Positions 55,876 through 64,000 of a stretch of 64,000 bases of DNA are shown here, piece by piece. Under the pieces are notes generated by a model. It had not been told where the DNA came from. It saw only the letters and a list, made by a program, of their open reading frames with translations, and searched no databases. The stretch is from Zunongwangia sp. HGR-M22 (GTDB taxonomy: Bacteria > Bacteroidota > Bacteroidia > Flavobacteriales > Flavobacteriaceae). Each line of letters opens with the position of its first letter. Position 1 is the stretch's first letter. A program made the position numbers and the translations under genes. Location of the stretch: positions 1,167,001 to 1,231,000 of the forward strand of contig NZ_CP115159.1 of NCBI RefSeq assembly GCF_027594425.1. Reading direction: 5' to 3'.

Positions 55876-58800
55876 ATGAAGAATTTTGTAATGCAAAAAT
55901 TTATTATCCTTTTTACTGGCCTTGTTCTATGTAACGGGATAAATTATGGCTATGCAAGCCAAACTTTGGATCCGGAAAAATATGAGATTCAAATTTCTAC
56001 AAATAGGCTCCTGGATATTATTGGTGAAATAGAAAAACAAATACCTGCCAGTTTTGCCTATACCGATGAAATTGATTTACAGGGATTGCTCGATCTACCT
56101 GCAGGTAAATATAGATTGGATAAATTTTTAAAGAAAATAAAGGATGAACTTAAGTTAGAAATCAAGATTGTAGGAAGTCAAATTTATCTTTTGCCCGTAA
56201 AAAAAGATAAAAAAACAGAATTAGAACAGAATTCTATTCATGGAAATGTCCTCGATCACCAAAATTTACCACTTCCAGGGGTTACAATTAGAGAAAAAGA
56301 AACTCAAAATGGCGTAGTAACGGACTTTGAAGGTAATTTTAATATTGAGGTTAGTAATCCGAATGCGATTCTTGAATTTTCTTATGTAGGTTATGTCACA
56401 AAAGAAATTGAATTAAAAGGAAGTAACGTGGTAAATGTAAGTCTGACAATTGATCAGAATTCATTGGACGAAGTGTTGGTTGTCGGGTATGGAACGCAAA
56501 AAAAAGCAAATTTAACCGGAGCCGTCTCCCAGGTTACTAAAGAAGATCTTGAAAGTAGACCGATAACCAATATAAATTCAGGCTTACAGGGATTGATGCC
56601 GGGCGTAACCATTACCGGTGCTTCAGGCACCCCCGGAAATAATGCAGGCAGTATTCGAATTCGAGGTATTGGTACCTGGGGAAATTCGAATCCTTTGGTT
56701 GTAATTGATGGTATTCCTGGAGGGAACATGAATATTTTAAATCCTAGAGACATTGAAAGTATTTCAGTATTAAAAGATGCAGCCTCCTCATCGATTTATG
56801 GAGTTCGGGGAGCAAACGGGGTGATTCTTATAACTACAAAAAAAGGAAACACCGGCGCTCCAAACCTGACTTATGACTTTTATTATGGTTTTCAAAATCC
56901 TACCGCATTACCAACTCGTTTGGGTTCTCCAGAGTACATGGAATTACTTAATGAATCCCAGATAAATGTGGGTAGAAATCCAACTTATACCGAGGAGGAA
57001 ATTCAAATTGCAAGGAATGGAAGTGATCCAAATAACTATGCCAATACCAATTGGATCGAAGAGGTCTATGAAGATTACGCACCACAGGAAAACCACAACC
57101 TCACAGTTAATGGAGGAAAGGATAATGTTAACTATTATTTATCCTATGGCTATTTGAAGGAAGGTGGGTTGGTTATTGGTGATAACTTTAAATCTCAACG
57201 TCATAACGTGCGGTTAAAGTTGAATACAACAGTTTTTGACCGTCTTGATATCAATGCCAATATAGGTTATATTGATAGAACATATACAGGCTCTTCCAAT
57301 GGTACGGGGCCACTTTATAATGCGCTCACTATTATACCTTTGGTGCCGGTAAGAAATACTGATGGAGGTTGGGGATATATTGGAGGATCAAGCAATCCGG
57401 TAGCGGTCGCAAATGACGCTGGCACCAATGATTTTGACTCGGAAGAATTTACTGGAAATATAGAAGCTATTCTTAATATCACTGATGATTTTAAATTGAA
57501 AGCAAGATATGGACATGTAAAATATAATTCGAGAAGAAATGTTTTTGAAAAAACCATCAATTATTATAGTCCGGAAACCGGAGACTTATTATGGCAAACG
57601 GGATATCCCAATAGAATTACTACAAGTAGTTATAAGGGAATCTATAAGACCTTAATCGGGACGGCGGAATATGAGAAAACTTTAGAGAAGCACGCAATTA
57701 AGCTGTTAGCAGGGGCTTCCCAGGAGGAAACAATCAATGATGATTTAAATGCTTCCAGAACTAATGTTGCTTCCTCTTCAAATGGACACATAAATCTTGG
57801 TACCGAAAATCAACTGAACAGCGGAGGACATGCCGAAAATGCTTTAAGATCGGTTTTTGGCCGATTCAATTATGGCTTCAATGATAAATACCTTTTAGAA
57901 CTGGATTTTAGATATGACGGCTCTTCAAGATTTTCGGATGATGTTCGTTGGGATTTATTTTCAGCTGCTTCTGCTGGTTGGGTTTTTACAAAGGAAAGCT
58001 TTTTTGAAAACACAAAGGTTTTGGATTTCGGTAAGATAAGATTTTCCTACGGTGCCCAGGGAAATGATCGTATTGCCGATTTGGCTTACCTGGATATTTT
58101 AGGACCGGTTAGTACGATGCCTATTGGGAATCAATTAACCATTGGATACCGTCAGACAAGTGTAGGTAATGAACTCTTAACTTGGGAATCTGCAGAGAAA
58201 TTGGACATTGGAATGGATTTGGCTTTTTTTGATAGAAGGCTTAATATTACCGGTGACTATTTTGTGAATAAAACTGATAATATTCTACTTAGATTACCAA
58301 TACCTGATGTATTTGGCGGTCCGGATTATCCCTATCAAAATGCTGGAGCTGTAGAAAATAAAGGTTGGGAAATACAATTAGGATGGCAGGATCAGATTAA
58401 AGATTTTCATTATAATTTTAATATAAATTTTTCTGATGTAAAAAATCAGGTCACCGATCTGGGGGGAACAGAGCCAACGGTCGGAGATCGTGTTAGAATG
58501 ATAGGCGAACCTCTCGATGCATTTTACGGGTTAGTTGCGGAAAGAATCGCTCAGGAATCTGATTTTACATATGATGCGGCAACCGATACCTATACACCGA
58601 ATTTTCCGGTTATTGAAGGAGATCCTGTTCAGCCCGGAGATTTGATTTACAGTGATCTAAATGGAGATGGAGAAGTGGATCTGGTAAATGATCGTAAGGT
58701 TATTGGTAGTCATATTCCAAGGTTTACTTTCGGGTTTCGCGGCGGAATGAATTATAAAGCGATAGATTTCAGTTTTTTCTTTCAAGGGGTAGGGAAAGTC

Positions 58801-59193
58801 GATGGACTTCTGACAGGTCCCGCGCGTCACGCATTCATTACGGAAAGTGCTATGCCTCAGGATATACATTTAGATCGGTGGACACCTCAAAATACCGGCG
58901 CAAGTTATCCTCGATTAACCTATCAGCAATCTTATAATCAGCGCTTATCAACTCATTGGTTGGAAGATGCATCCTATATACGTTTAAAGAATGTTCAATT
59001 AGGATATACATTACCGGTTTCATTAACTCGAAAATTTAGAATCAATAAGTTAAGGGCATACGTTTCTGCGGATAATTTATTAACCATAACCAATTATTTC
59101 GATGGAAATGATCCTGAATCCCCGGTAAGTAGTGGGAGCTTTTATCCGCAATTAAAAACTTTTGTTTTAGGCCTGAATATTAATTTACAATAA
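55876..59193 (+). CDS. STN-bearing SusC/RagA outer-membrane transducer
   Basis: An 1105-residue SusC-type receptor. After the signal peptide comes an STN (secretin/TonB N-terminal) domain (about 35-115; LLDIIGEIEKQIPASFAYTD, LDKFLKKIKDELKLEIKIVG), the part that touches FecR in the periplasm. A CarboxypepD_reg-like domain (about 125-200), the plug (about 205-320; YGVRGANGVILITTKKG) and the barrel follow. It both imports the ligand and reports its binding. It pairs with the SusD 10 bases downstream. Confidence 0.96.
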   Translation: MKNFVMQKFIILFTGLVLCNGINYGYASQTLDPEKYEIQISTNRLLDIIGEIEKQIPASFAYTDEIDLQGLLDLPAGKYRLDKFLKKIKDELKLEIKIVGSQIYLLPVKKDKKTELEQNSIHGNVLDHQNLPLPGVTIREKETQNGVVTDFEGNFNIEVSNPNAILEFSYVGYVTKEIELKGSNVVNVSLTIDQNSLDEVLVVGYGTQKKANLTGAVSQVTKEDLESRPITNINSGLQGLMPGVTITGASGTPGNNAGSIRIRGIGTWGNSNPLVVIDGIPGGNMNILNPRDIESISVLKDAASSSIYGVRGANGVILITTKKGNTGAPNLTYDFYYGFQNPTALPTRLGSPEYMELLNESQINVGRNPTYTEEEIQIARNGSDPNNYANTNWIEEVYEDYAPQENHNLTVNGGKDNVNYYLSYGYLKEGGLVIGDNFKSQRHNVRLKLNTTVFDRLDINANIGYIDRTYTGSSNGTGPLYNALTIIPLVPVRNTDGGWGYIGGSSNPVAVANDAGTNDFDSEEFTGNIEAILNITDDFKLKARYGHVKYNSRRNVFEKTINYYSPETGDLLWQTGYPNRITTSSYKGIYKTLIGTAEYEKTLEKHAIKLLAGASQEETINDDLNASRTNVASSSNGHINLGTENQLNSGGHAENALRSVFGRFNYGFNDKYLLELDFRYDGSSRFSDDVRWDLFSAASAGWVFTKESFFENTKVLDFGKIRFSYGAQGNDRIADLAYLDILGPVSTMPIGNQLTIGYRQTSVGNELLTWESAEKLDIGMDLAFFDRRLNITGDYFVNKTDNILLRLPIPDVFGGPDYPYQNAGAVENKGWEIQLGWQDQIKDFHYNFNINFSDVKNQVTDLGGTEPTVGDRVRMIGEPLDAFYGLVAERIAQESDFTYDAATDTYTPNFPVIEGDPVQPGDLIYSDLNGDGEVDLVNDRKVIGSHIPRFTFGFRGGMNYKAIDFSFFFQGVGKVDGLLTGPARHAFITESAMPQDIHLDRWTPQNTGASYPRLTYQQSYNQRLSTHWLEDASYIRLKNVQLGYTLPVSLTRKFRINKLRAYVSADNLLTITNYFDGNDPESPVSSGSFYPQLKTFVLGLNINLQ

Positions 59194-59203
59194 CAATATC
59201 GTC

Positions 59204-60844
59204 ATGATTAAAAAAATATTTTTTCTGACTTTCATTTCCTTCTTTGTTTCCTGCAATGATGACTTTTTAGAACGTCCTCCTCAGGATCAATTGACCAATG
59301 CTAATTTTTGGGAGAATGAAGAACAATTGATTTTAGCTGCCAATGCATTATATGCGAATGTAAAAGCGAAGAATACTGTAGATATGGAAAATATGGGTGA
59401 TAATACCTTATGGCCATCAAGTACACAATATCAGCAAATTGGCAGTGGTAACTACGGTCCCGATCAAAATACAATTAATACAGAGTGGACCACTCAATAC
59501 CGCGGAGTACGCCAGGCTAATGCTTTTTTGGAAAATTATCATAAGGCAAATGTCAATCCAGAACTGGCTGAAAGATTGGCCGGAGAGGTTCGTGTAGTAC
59601 GAGCTTTAATGTATAGTTACCTGGTTAATTTCTGGGGAGATGTTCCTCTGGTGACCCAAACCTTGAATATTGATGAATTAATGGTCGCCAGAACTCCGAA
59701 AGAACAGGTTGTTGATTTTCTTATGGAAGATTTAGAAGTAGCTGCAGAAGCGCTACCAATTGAAATTCCAACAGGAGAGAACTTAGGGAGAATGAACCGA
59801 GGTGCTGCTCTTGCTTTAAAAGCGCGTATAGCTTTATATAATGAAAGATATGATGTAGCAGAAGATGCTGCACGTAGAGTGATGGAAATGGGGGTATACG
59901 AATTGTTTGATATCGATAATCCGGAGGAAAATTATAATGCTCTTTTTACCGATCGAGGAAAATTATCTGTCGGTAATAACCGGGAAACTATTATTGCTAG
60001 ATTGGCTTTATCTGACGTTGCGATGCATAATTTAAGTCGTGAAATTCAAGTGCCAGATCAGGTCATTCGATGGAATCCTACCAAATCTTTAATTGATGAT
60101 TACCTTATGGCAGATGGACTGCCTATTGAAAAATCACCACTATATGATATAAGTTCCTACGAAGATGTTTTTGAAAACAGAGATCCCAGGATGACCCAAA
60201 CAATCCTTGAGCCCGGTAGTCTTTGGGGAGGTCGCTATGATGGTCGGGAGGAGAATGATAATCCTGAAATTTTTGAAGTACCTAAATTTCAGTCCGATCG
60301 ACGGGGGGCGGTGACCTTAACAGGTTATTATTTCACTAAGTATGCTGATGTTGATGCTGTAGCTACTTATAACAGGGATGATAATGATATTCATCTTCTA
60401 CGATATGCAGAAGTATTGTTGACTTACGCCGAAGCCAAGCTTGAACTGGGTACCTTAACTCAAAAAGATGTGGATAATACTGTCAACTTGTTGAGAGCAC
60501 GAGTAGGTATGATCCCTATGAATATCCAGAAAATAGAACAGAATGGATTAAACTTAGAGGATGAAATTCGTAGAGAACGCAGAATAGAACTGGCACTTGA
60601 AGGACAACGCTATTTTGATTTAAAACGTTGGAGAATAGCAGATGTTTTAGGAGAGGATGTAAAGGGAACTAATATTAATTGGTTGCCAAACCCGGAAGCA
60701 GCATCCAATCTTCGAACCGATAGTAATGGATTTTTGATAGCTCATACAGGAAGAACTTTCGATCCGGAGAGACATTATTTATGGCCGGTACCGCTACCTC
60801 AATTAGAAAGAAATCCCGATTTGGAACAAAACCCGGGTTGGTAA
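59204..60844 (+). CDS. SusD/RagB-family lipoprotein
   Basis: A 546-residue surface lipoprotein (lipobox FFVSCNDDF) with SusD repeats (ANAFLENYHKANVNPELAER; LARVRALMYSY-type helices; LLTYAEAKLELGTLTQKDVD) and the C-terminal RRERRIELALEGQRYFDLKR signature. It binds the substrate at the mouth of the upstream SusC. Confidence 0.95.
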   Translation: MIKKIFFLTFISFFVSCNDDFLERPPQDQLTNANFWENEEQLILAANALYANVKAKNTVDMENMGDNTLWPSSTQYQQIGSGNYGPDQNTINTEWTTQYRGVRQANAFLENYHKANVNPELAERLAGEVRVVRALMYSYLVNFWGDVPLVTQTLNIDELMVARTPKEQVVDFLMEDLEVAAEALPIEIPTGENLGRMNRGAALALKARIALYNERYDVAEDAARRVMEMGVYELFDIDNPEENYNALFTDRGKLSVGNNRETIIARLALSDVAMHNLSREIQVPDQVIRWNPTKSLIDDYLMADGLPIEKSPLYDISSYEDVFENRDPRMTQTILEPGSLWGGRYDGREENDNPEIFEVPKFQSDRRGAVTLTGYYFTKYADVDAVATYNRDDNDIHLLRYAEVLLTYAEAKLELGTLTQKDVDNTVNLLRARVGMIPMNIQKIEQNGLNLEDEIRRERRIELALEGQRYFDLKRWRIADVLGEDVKGTNINWLPNPEAASNLRTDSNGFLIAHTGRTFDPERHYLWPVPLPQLERNPDLEQNPGW

Positions 60845-60867
60845 GCTAACAATTTAAACTTAATAAA

Positions 60868-62223
60868 ATGAAAAATAATAGACGAAAGTTTATAAGAGAC
60901 TTAGGGGTTTTAGGTGCGGCCGGAGCTTCTACGCAGCTGATCCATTCAAGAGAAAAATCAATGAATCGGCAAACTTTAGTAATTCCAAATCATCAATTCC
61001 GGGTAAAAGGAAAAACACCGATTAAAATTGGCTTAATTGGAGCAGGTGGTATGGGAATATCAGATGTGAGAACGGCTTTAAAGGTTCCGGAAATTAGTTT
61101 GATTGCAGTTTGTGATTTATATCATGAAAGGCTAAAGAAGGCAAAGTCATTGTGGGGAAATACTATCTTGACCACTACAGATTATAATGTGCTTCTGCAA
61201 AATGAGGATATAGATGCCGTAATTATTGCTACACCAGATCACCTTCATAAGAAAATTAGTGTTGATGCTTTAAAAGCCGATAAACATGTGTATTGTGAAA
61301 AGCCCATGCTTCATAGTATAAATGAAGGAAATGAGCTGGTAGAAGCCTGGAAAACATCAGGAAAGATGTATCAGGTGGGAAGCCAGGGATTATCTTCATT
61401 GGGAAATGAAAAAGCTAAGGAATTGCTTGAAGAAGGCGTTATCGGAAATCTGAATTATGCGGAAGGGTTTTGGGCGCGAAATTCTCCTATTGGAGCATGG
61501 CAATACCCTATACCCGAAGATGCTTCACCGGATAATATTGACTGGAAACGGTTTATTGAAGAGGCACCAAATCATTCATTCGACCCCGTTCGTTTCTTTC
61601 GATGGAGAAATTATCTGGACTATGGAACTGGTATGGCGGGAGATCTATTCGTTCATTTGTTTTCAAGCCTTCATTTTATAACAAATTCTTTAGGCCCCAC
61701 CAAAATAGCTGCGATGGGAGGATTACGGTTTTGGAAAGATGGAAGGGAAGTGCCCGATGTATTACTTGGAATGTTTGATTATCCATCAACAAAAAAGCAT
61801 CCAGGATTTAATTTATCATTAAGATGCAATTTTGTAGACGGAACTAGTGGAAATACATATCTACGGCTAGTAGGGGATAAAGGAGCTATGGATATTGAAT
61901 GGGACCGGGTGGTGCTTAGAAAGAACGAGCCGATATCCATGGATGATCCATTTTCAAAAGAAAAATCCGGCCAGGTTGTGACCTCCGAGCAACGAAAAAA
62001 AATGCTTCCGCCACCAGAAATAATTTATGAAGCAGAGAAAGGATATAAGGGAGCACATTATGATCATTTTTCCAATTTCTTTGAGGCCATTAGGAATGGA
62101 AATACTCTTATAGAAGATCCGGAGTTTGGTTTTCGTGCCGCAGCTCCTGCTTTGCTTTGTAATCAAAGTTATTTGGAAAATAAAATTTTAGGCTGGGATC
62201 CTGAAAAAATGAAAATAATATAA
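60868..62223 (+). CDS. Tat-exported Gfo/Idh/MocA oxidoreductase
   Basis: A 451-residue NAD(P)-dependent sugar oxidoreductase with a twin-arginine leader (NNRRKFIRDLGVLGAAGAST), so it folds with cofactor in the cytosol and is exported. The Rossmann motif IKIGLIGAGGMGISDV and the catalytic lysine in YCEKPMLHSI are clear; the C-terminal alpha/beta domain starts near residue 175. Such exported members oxidise the C3 hydroxyl of sugars or glycosides, or act on anhydro or amino sugars. It is followed by a DUF1080 protein, a pairing known from 3-keto-glycoside pathways. Confidence 0.9.
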   Translation: MKNNRRKFIRDLGVLGAAGASTQLIHSREKSMNRQTLVIPNHQFRVKGKTPIKIGLIGAGGMGISDVRTALKVPEISLIAVCDLYHERLKKAKSLWGNTILTTTDYNVLLQNEDIDAVIIATPDHLHKKISVDALKADKHVYCEKPMLHSINEGNELVEAWKTSGKMYQVGSQGLSSLGNEKAKELLEEGVIGNLNYAEGFWARNSPIGAWQYPIPEDASPDNIDWKRFIEEAPNHSFDPVRFFRWRNYLDYGTGMAGDLFVHLFSSLHFITNSLGPTKIAAMGGLRFWKDGREVPDVLLGMFDYPSTKKHPGFNLSLRCNFVDGTSGNTYLRLVGDKGAMDIEWDRVVLRKNEPISMDDPFSKEKSGQVVTSEQRKKMLPPPEIIYEAEKGYKGAHYDHFSNFFEAIRNGNTLIEDPEFGFRAAAPALLCNQSYLENKILGWDPEKMKII

Positions 62224-62233
62224 AAATAAACTA

Positions 62234-63007
62234 ATGAGAATAAGTGGATTAATCATGTGTCTAAGTATCATAACACTAGGTGCATGTAAAAATAATAACG
62301 AAAAGGAACAAAAAAACGGAGTTAAAGCTTCTGCAATAACTAATGATTTTGAAAGTGATACAGCAGATTTAAATGATTCAAAGCAATGGATAAATCTACT
62401 GGATGAAGAACATCAGCACCATTGGAGAGGGTATAATTCTACAGAGAAAAAATTACCCCAGGGATGGTCTATAAAAGACGGAGAGCTTTATTCCAGTGGA
62501 GAAGGAGCGGATATTGGCGGTGATATTGTCTTTGCATCAAAAGAGTTTGATAATTTTGAACTTCAATTAGAATGGAAATTATCCAAAGGTGGAAATAGCG
62601 GTATATTCTATCACATCTTAGAAGCTGATGCTTATAAAGCACCATATTATACTGCTCCTGAATATCAAATTATAGATCAGGTAGGTTTTCCTCAAAAGTT
62701 GGAACCCTGGCAATCGATAGGTGCAGATTATGCCATGTATAATCCTAAATTTGAGGAAAAGGACTTGAAGAAAACGGGTGAGTGGAATACCTCTACAATC
62801 AGATTTACAGCCAATGAAGTTACCTATTGGCTAAATGGAAAGAAAACCCTGAGTTTTAGGCCATGGACGGAAGATTGGAAAAGAAGAAAATCTGAAGGAA
62901 AATGGAAGAACTATCCACATTACGGACAATCCAAAACAGGACTTATAGGTCTACAGGATCATGGAAGCGAAATTTGGTTTCGTAATATTAGGATAAAGGA
63001 ACTTTAG
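62234..63007 (+). CDS. DUF1080 (3-keto-disaccharide hydrolase-like) lipoprotein
   Basis: A 257-residue lipoprotein (lipobox TLGACKNN) with the DUF1080 jelly-roll domain (about 50-255; WSIKDGELYSSGEGADIGGD, ELQLEWKLSKGGNSGIFYHI, EYQIIDQVGF, TGLIGLQDHGSEIWFRNIRI). Some members hydrolyse or lyse 3-keto-glycosides produced by a Gfo/Idh enzyme; others are only carbohydrate binders. Its position one gene after the oxidoreductase supports the enzyme role. Confidence 0.88.
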   Translation: MRISGLIMCLSIITLGACKNNNEKEQKNGVKASAITNDFESDTADLNDSKQWINLLDEEHQHHWRGYNSTEKKLPQGWSIKDGELYSSGEGADIGGDIVFASKEFDNFELQLEWKLSKGGNSGIFYHILEADAYKAPYYTAPEYQIIDQVGFPQKLEPWQSIGADYAMYNPKFEEKDLKKTGEWNTSTIRFTANEVTYWLNGKKTLSFRPWTEDWKRRKSEGKWKNYPHYGQSKTGLIGLQDHGSEIWFRNIRIKEL

Positions 63008-63008
63008 T

Positions 63009-63827
63009 ATGAAATTTGTATCAAAATTGTTGGCATGTATATTACTAGTATATAGTTGTCATGATAGTAGTCCGGATGAGATCAATGAAGATGGAAATCT
63101 TAGCGATATGAACACTGAAATTAAAGTTCTAAGCTATAATATTCATCATTCAAATCCACCTTCTCAATCTGATATTATAAATTTAAATGCCATAGCTGAC
63201 GTTCTAAAACAGAGTAAAGCAGATGTGGTAGGTTTGCAGGAAGTAGATGTTTATACCGAACGTTCGGGGAAGCAATTGCATATGGCGCGCTCTTTGGCAG
63301 AATTGGCTGGATTCACATATTGGTATTTTTCAAAATCTATTGATTTTCAAGGTGGCGCTTATGGAACAGCGATTCTTTCAAAATTTCCTATCTCGGATAC
63401 CCTTACGCTAGCCTTGCCAAATCCTGAAAATGCAGAACCTCGATCTTTATCCCTTGCTACGGTACATTTGAATGATAGTTTAAAGCTGCGCTTTGGAAAT
63501 ACGCACCTGGATTATACCAATGAGACGAATAATCTTGACCAGGTCAAAGCTATTAGAAATCATCTTTCTCAGAATGATATTTCTACGATCTTAACCGGGG
63601 ATTTTAATGTGGTGCCTTCAAGTGCTTCTATGGAGTTTATATTCGAAGAATTTACTTCGACCTGTAAAAATCAATGTGCTTTTACTTCACCCTCAAATTC
63701 TCCTTCAAAAACAATTGATTATATATTGTACGCAGGAAAAGGATTACGAAGTATAAATCATCAGGTATTATTGGAGCCATTTCCATCGGATCATTTACCT
63801 GTTCTGTCCAGATTGTTATTTTATTAG
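63009..63827 (+). CDS. Endonuclease/exonuclease/phosphatase-family lipoprotein
   Basis: A 272-residue exported lipoprotein (lipobox LVYSCHDS) of the EEP superfamily. The metal and catalytic residues are present: KVLSYNIHHS (Asn), VVGLQEVDVYTERSG (Glu), RFGNTHLDY (His), LTGDFNVVPSS (Asp, Asn), and PSDHLPVLSRL (Asp-His). Outside the cell the likely role is removal of a phosphate or phosphodiester from the imported or surface substrate, as in sphingomyelinase- or inositol-phosphatase-like members. It starts one base after the DUF1080 gene and closes the operon. Confidence 0.9.
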   Translation: MKFVSKLLACILLVYSCHDSSPDEINEDGNLSDMNTEIKVLSYNIHHSNPPSQSDIINLNAIADVLKQSKADVVGLQEVDVYTERSGKQLHMARSLAELAGFTYWYFSKSIDFQGGAYGTAILSKFPISDTLTLALPNPENAEPRSLSLATVHLNDSLKLRFGNTHLDYTNETNNLDQVKAIRNHLSQNDISTILTGDFNVVPSSASMEFIFEEFTSTCKNQCAFTSPSNSPSKTIDYILYAGKGLRSINHQVLLEPFPSDHLPVLSRLLFY

Positions 63828-63847
63828 AATTTACTTTTGTGTCACTT

Positions 63848-63885
63848 AGTAAAGCCAGTTTTTTTAACTGGCTTTACTGTTTTTT
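63848..63885 (+). terminator. Terminator of the SusCD-Gfo/Idh operon
   Basis: AGTAAAGCCAGTT and AACTGGCTTTACT form a perfect 13-bp stem around a 5-T loop, then G and T6. The remaining 115 bases to the window end show no gene. Confidence 0.93.
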
Positions 63886-64000
63886 AAAATCTTTATGCAC
63901 GGTAGTTGGAAGTTATGAAAATTTGAAAAGCCTTTGAAGTTATTTCATTTTAAGTCATAAAAAAGGAAATTTGTCAATCAAGATTTACAGCGAACCTGGA

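Overview
The window is a chromosomal segment of a marine-type flavobacterium (Bacteroidota, Flavobacteriaceae; something like Zunongwangia, Gramella or Salegentibacter, genus not certain). This rests on AT-rich intergenic DNA, TAnnTTTG promoter elements in place of TATAAT, few Shine-Dalgarno sites, two SusC/SusD pairs, a FecR/ECF sigma system, a DUF4295 gene after rpmG, and integrases of the IntDOT type.

Bases 1-32,424 are mostly core genome. They hold a truncated SDR gene, a small transaldolase/fructose-6-phosphate aldolase, an ABC-F ATPase, a TonB-type outer-membrane receptor, a sodium:solute symporter facing a CoA-binding protein, recR, and a lipoyl-bearing 2-oxoacid dehydrogenase E2. Next comes a compact run (exonuclease, carboxypeptidase-regulatory-like protein, FAH hydrolase, Hpt protein, cinA), then rpmB-rpmG-DUF4295-ftsY. 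After that are an amidase lipoprotein, a giant tricorn/S41 peptidase, a D-amino-acid-type aminotransferase, rimO, an LTA-synthase-like membrane sulfatase facing a YaiO-type outer-membrane protein, a REC-PAS protein, an aldo/keto reductase and tRNA-Pro(GGG).

Bases 32,425 to about 43,000 form a genomic island next to tRNA-Pro. It carries two tandem IntDOT-like tyrosine recombinases separated by the 3' end of a different tRNA plus a terminator. Beyond lie a Mrr-like PD-(D/E)XK gene, a truncated gene remnant, and a tightly coupled four-gene operon on the minus strand: type I methylase (HsdM), specificity subunit (HsdS), an SMC/OLD-like AAA ATPase and an HNH nuclease. No HsdR translocase is present, so the ATPase-HNH pair (Septu-like in composition) appears to take its place. 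A small HTH protein with a perfect 11-bp inverted-repeat operator sits upstream. Divergent from it is a 234-nt region that folds as one long rod, a likely structured RNA.

Bases 43,267-54,051 hold a SusC-SusD-M16 peptidase operon. It faces a small secreted cysteine-pair protein, a MauE/DoxX redox membrane protein, an AraC regulator, a STAS-like protein and rteC. The content suggests peptide handling coupled to thiol redox chemistry. Bases 54,174-63,880 hold an ECF sigma factor, FecR, an STN-bearing SusC, SusD, a Tat-exported Gfo/Idh oxidoreductase, a DUF1080 protein and an EEP phosphatase, closed by a strong terminator. This looks like a trans-envelope-regulated utilisation locus that uses 3-keto-glycoside chemistry rather than classical glycoside hydrolases.
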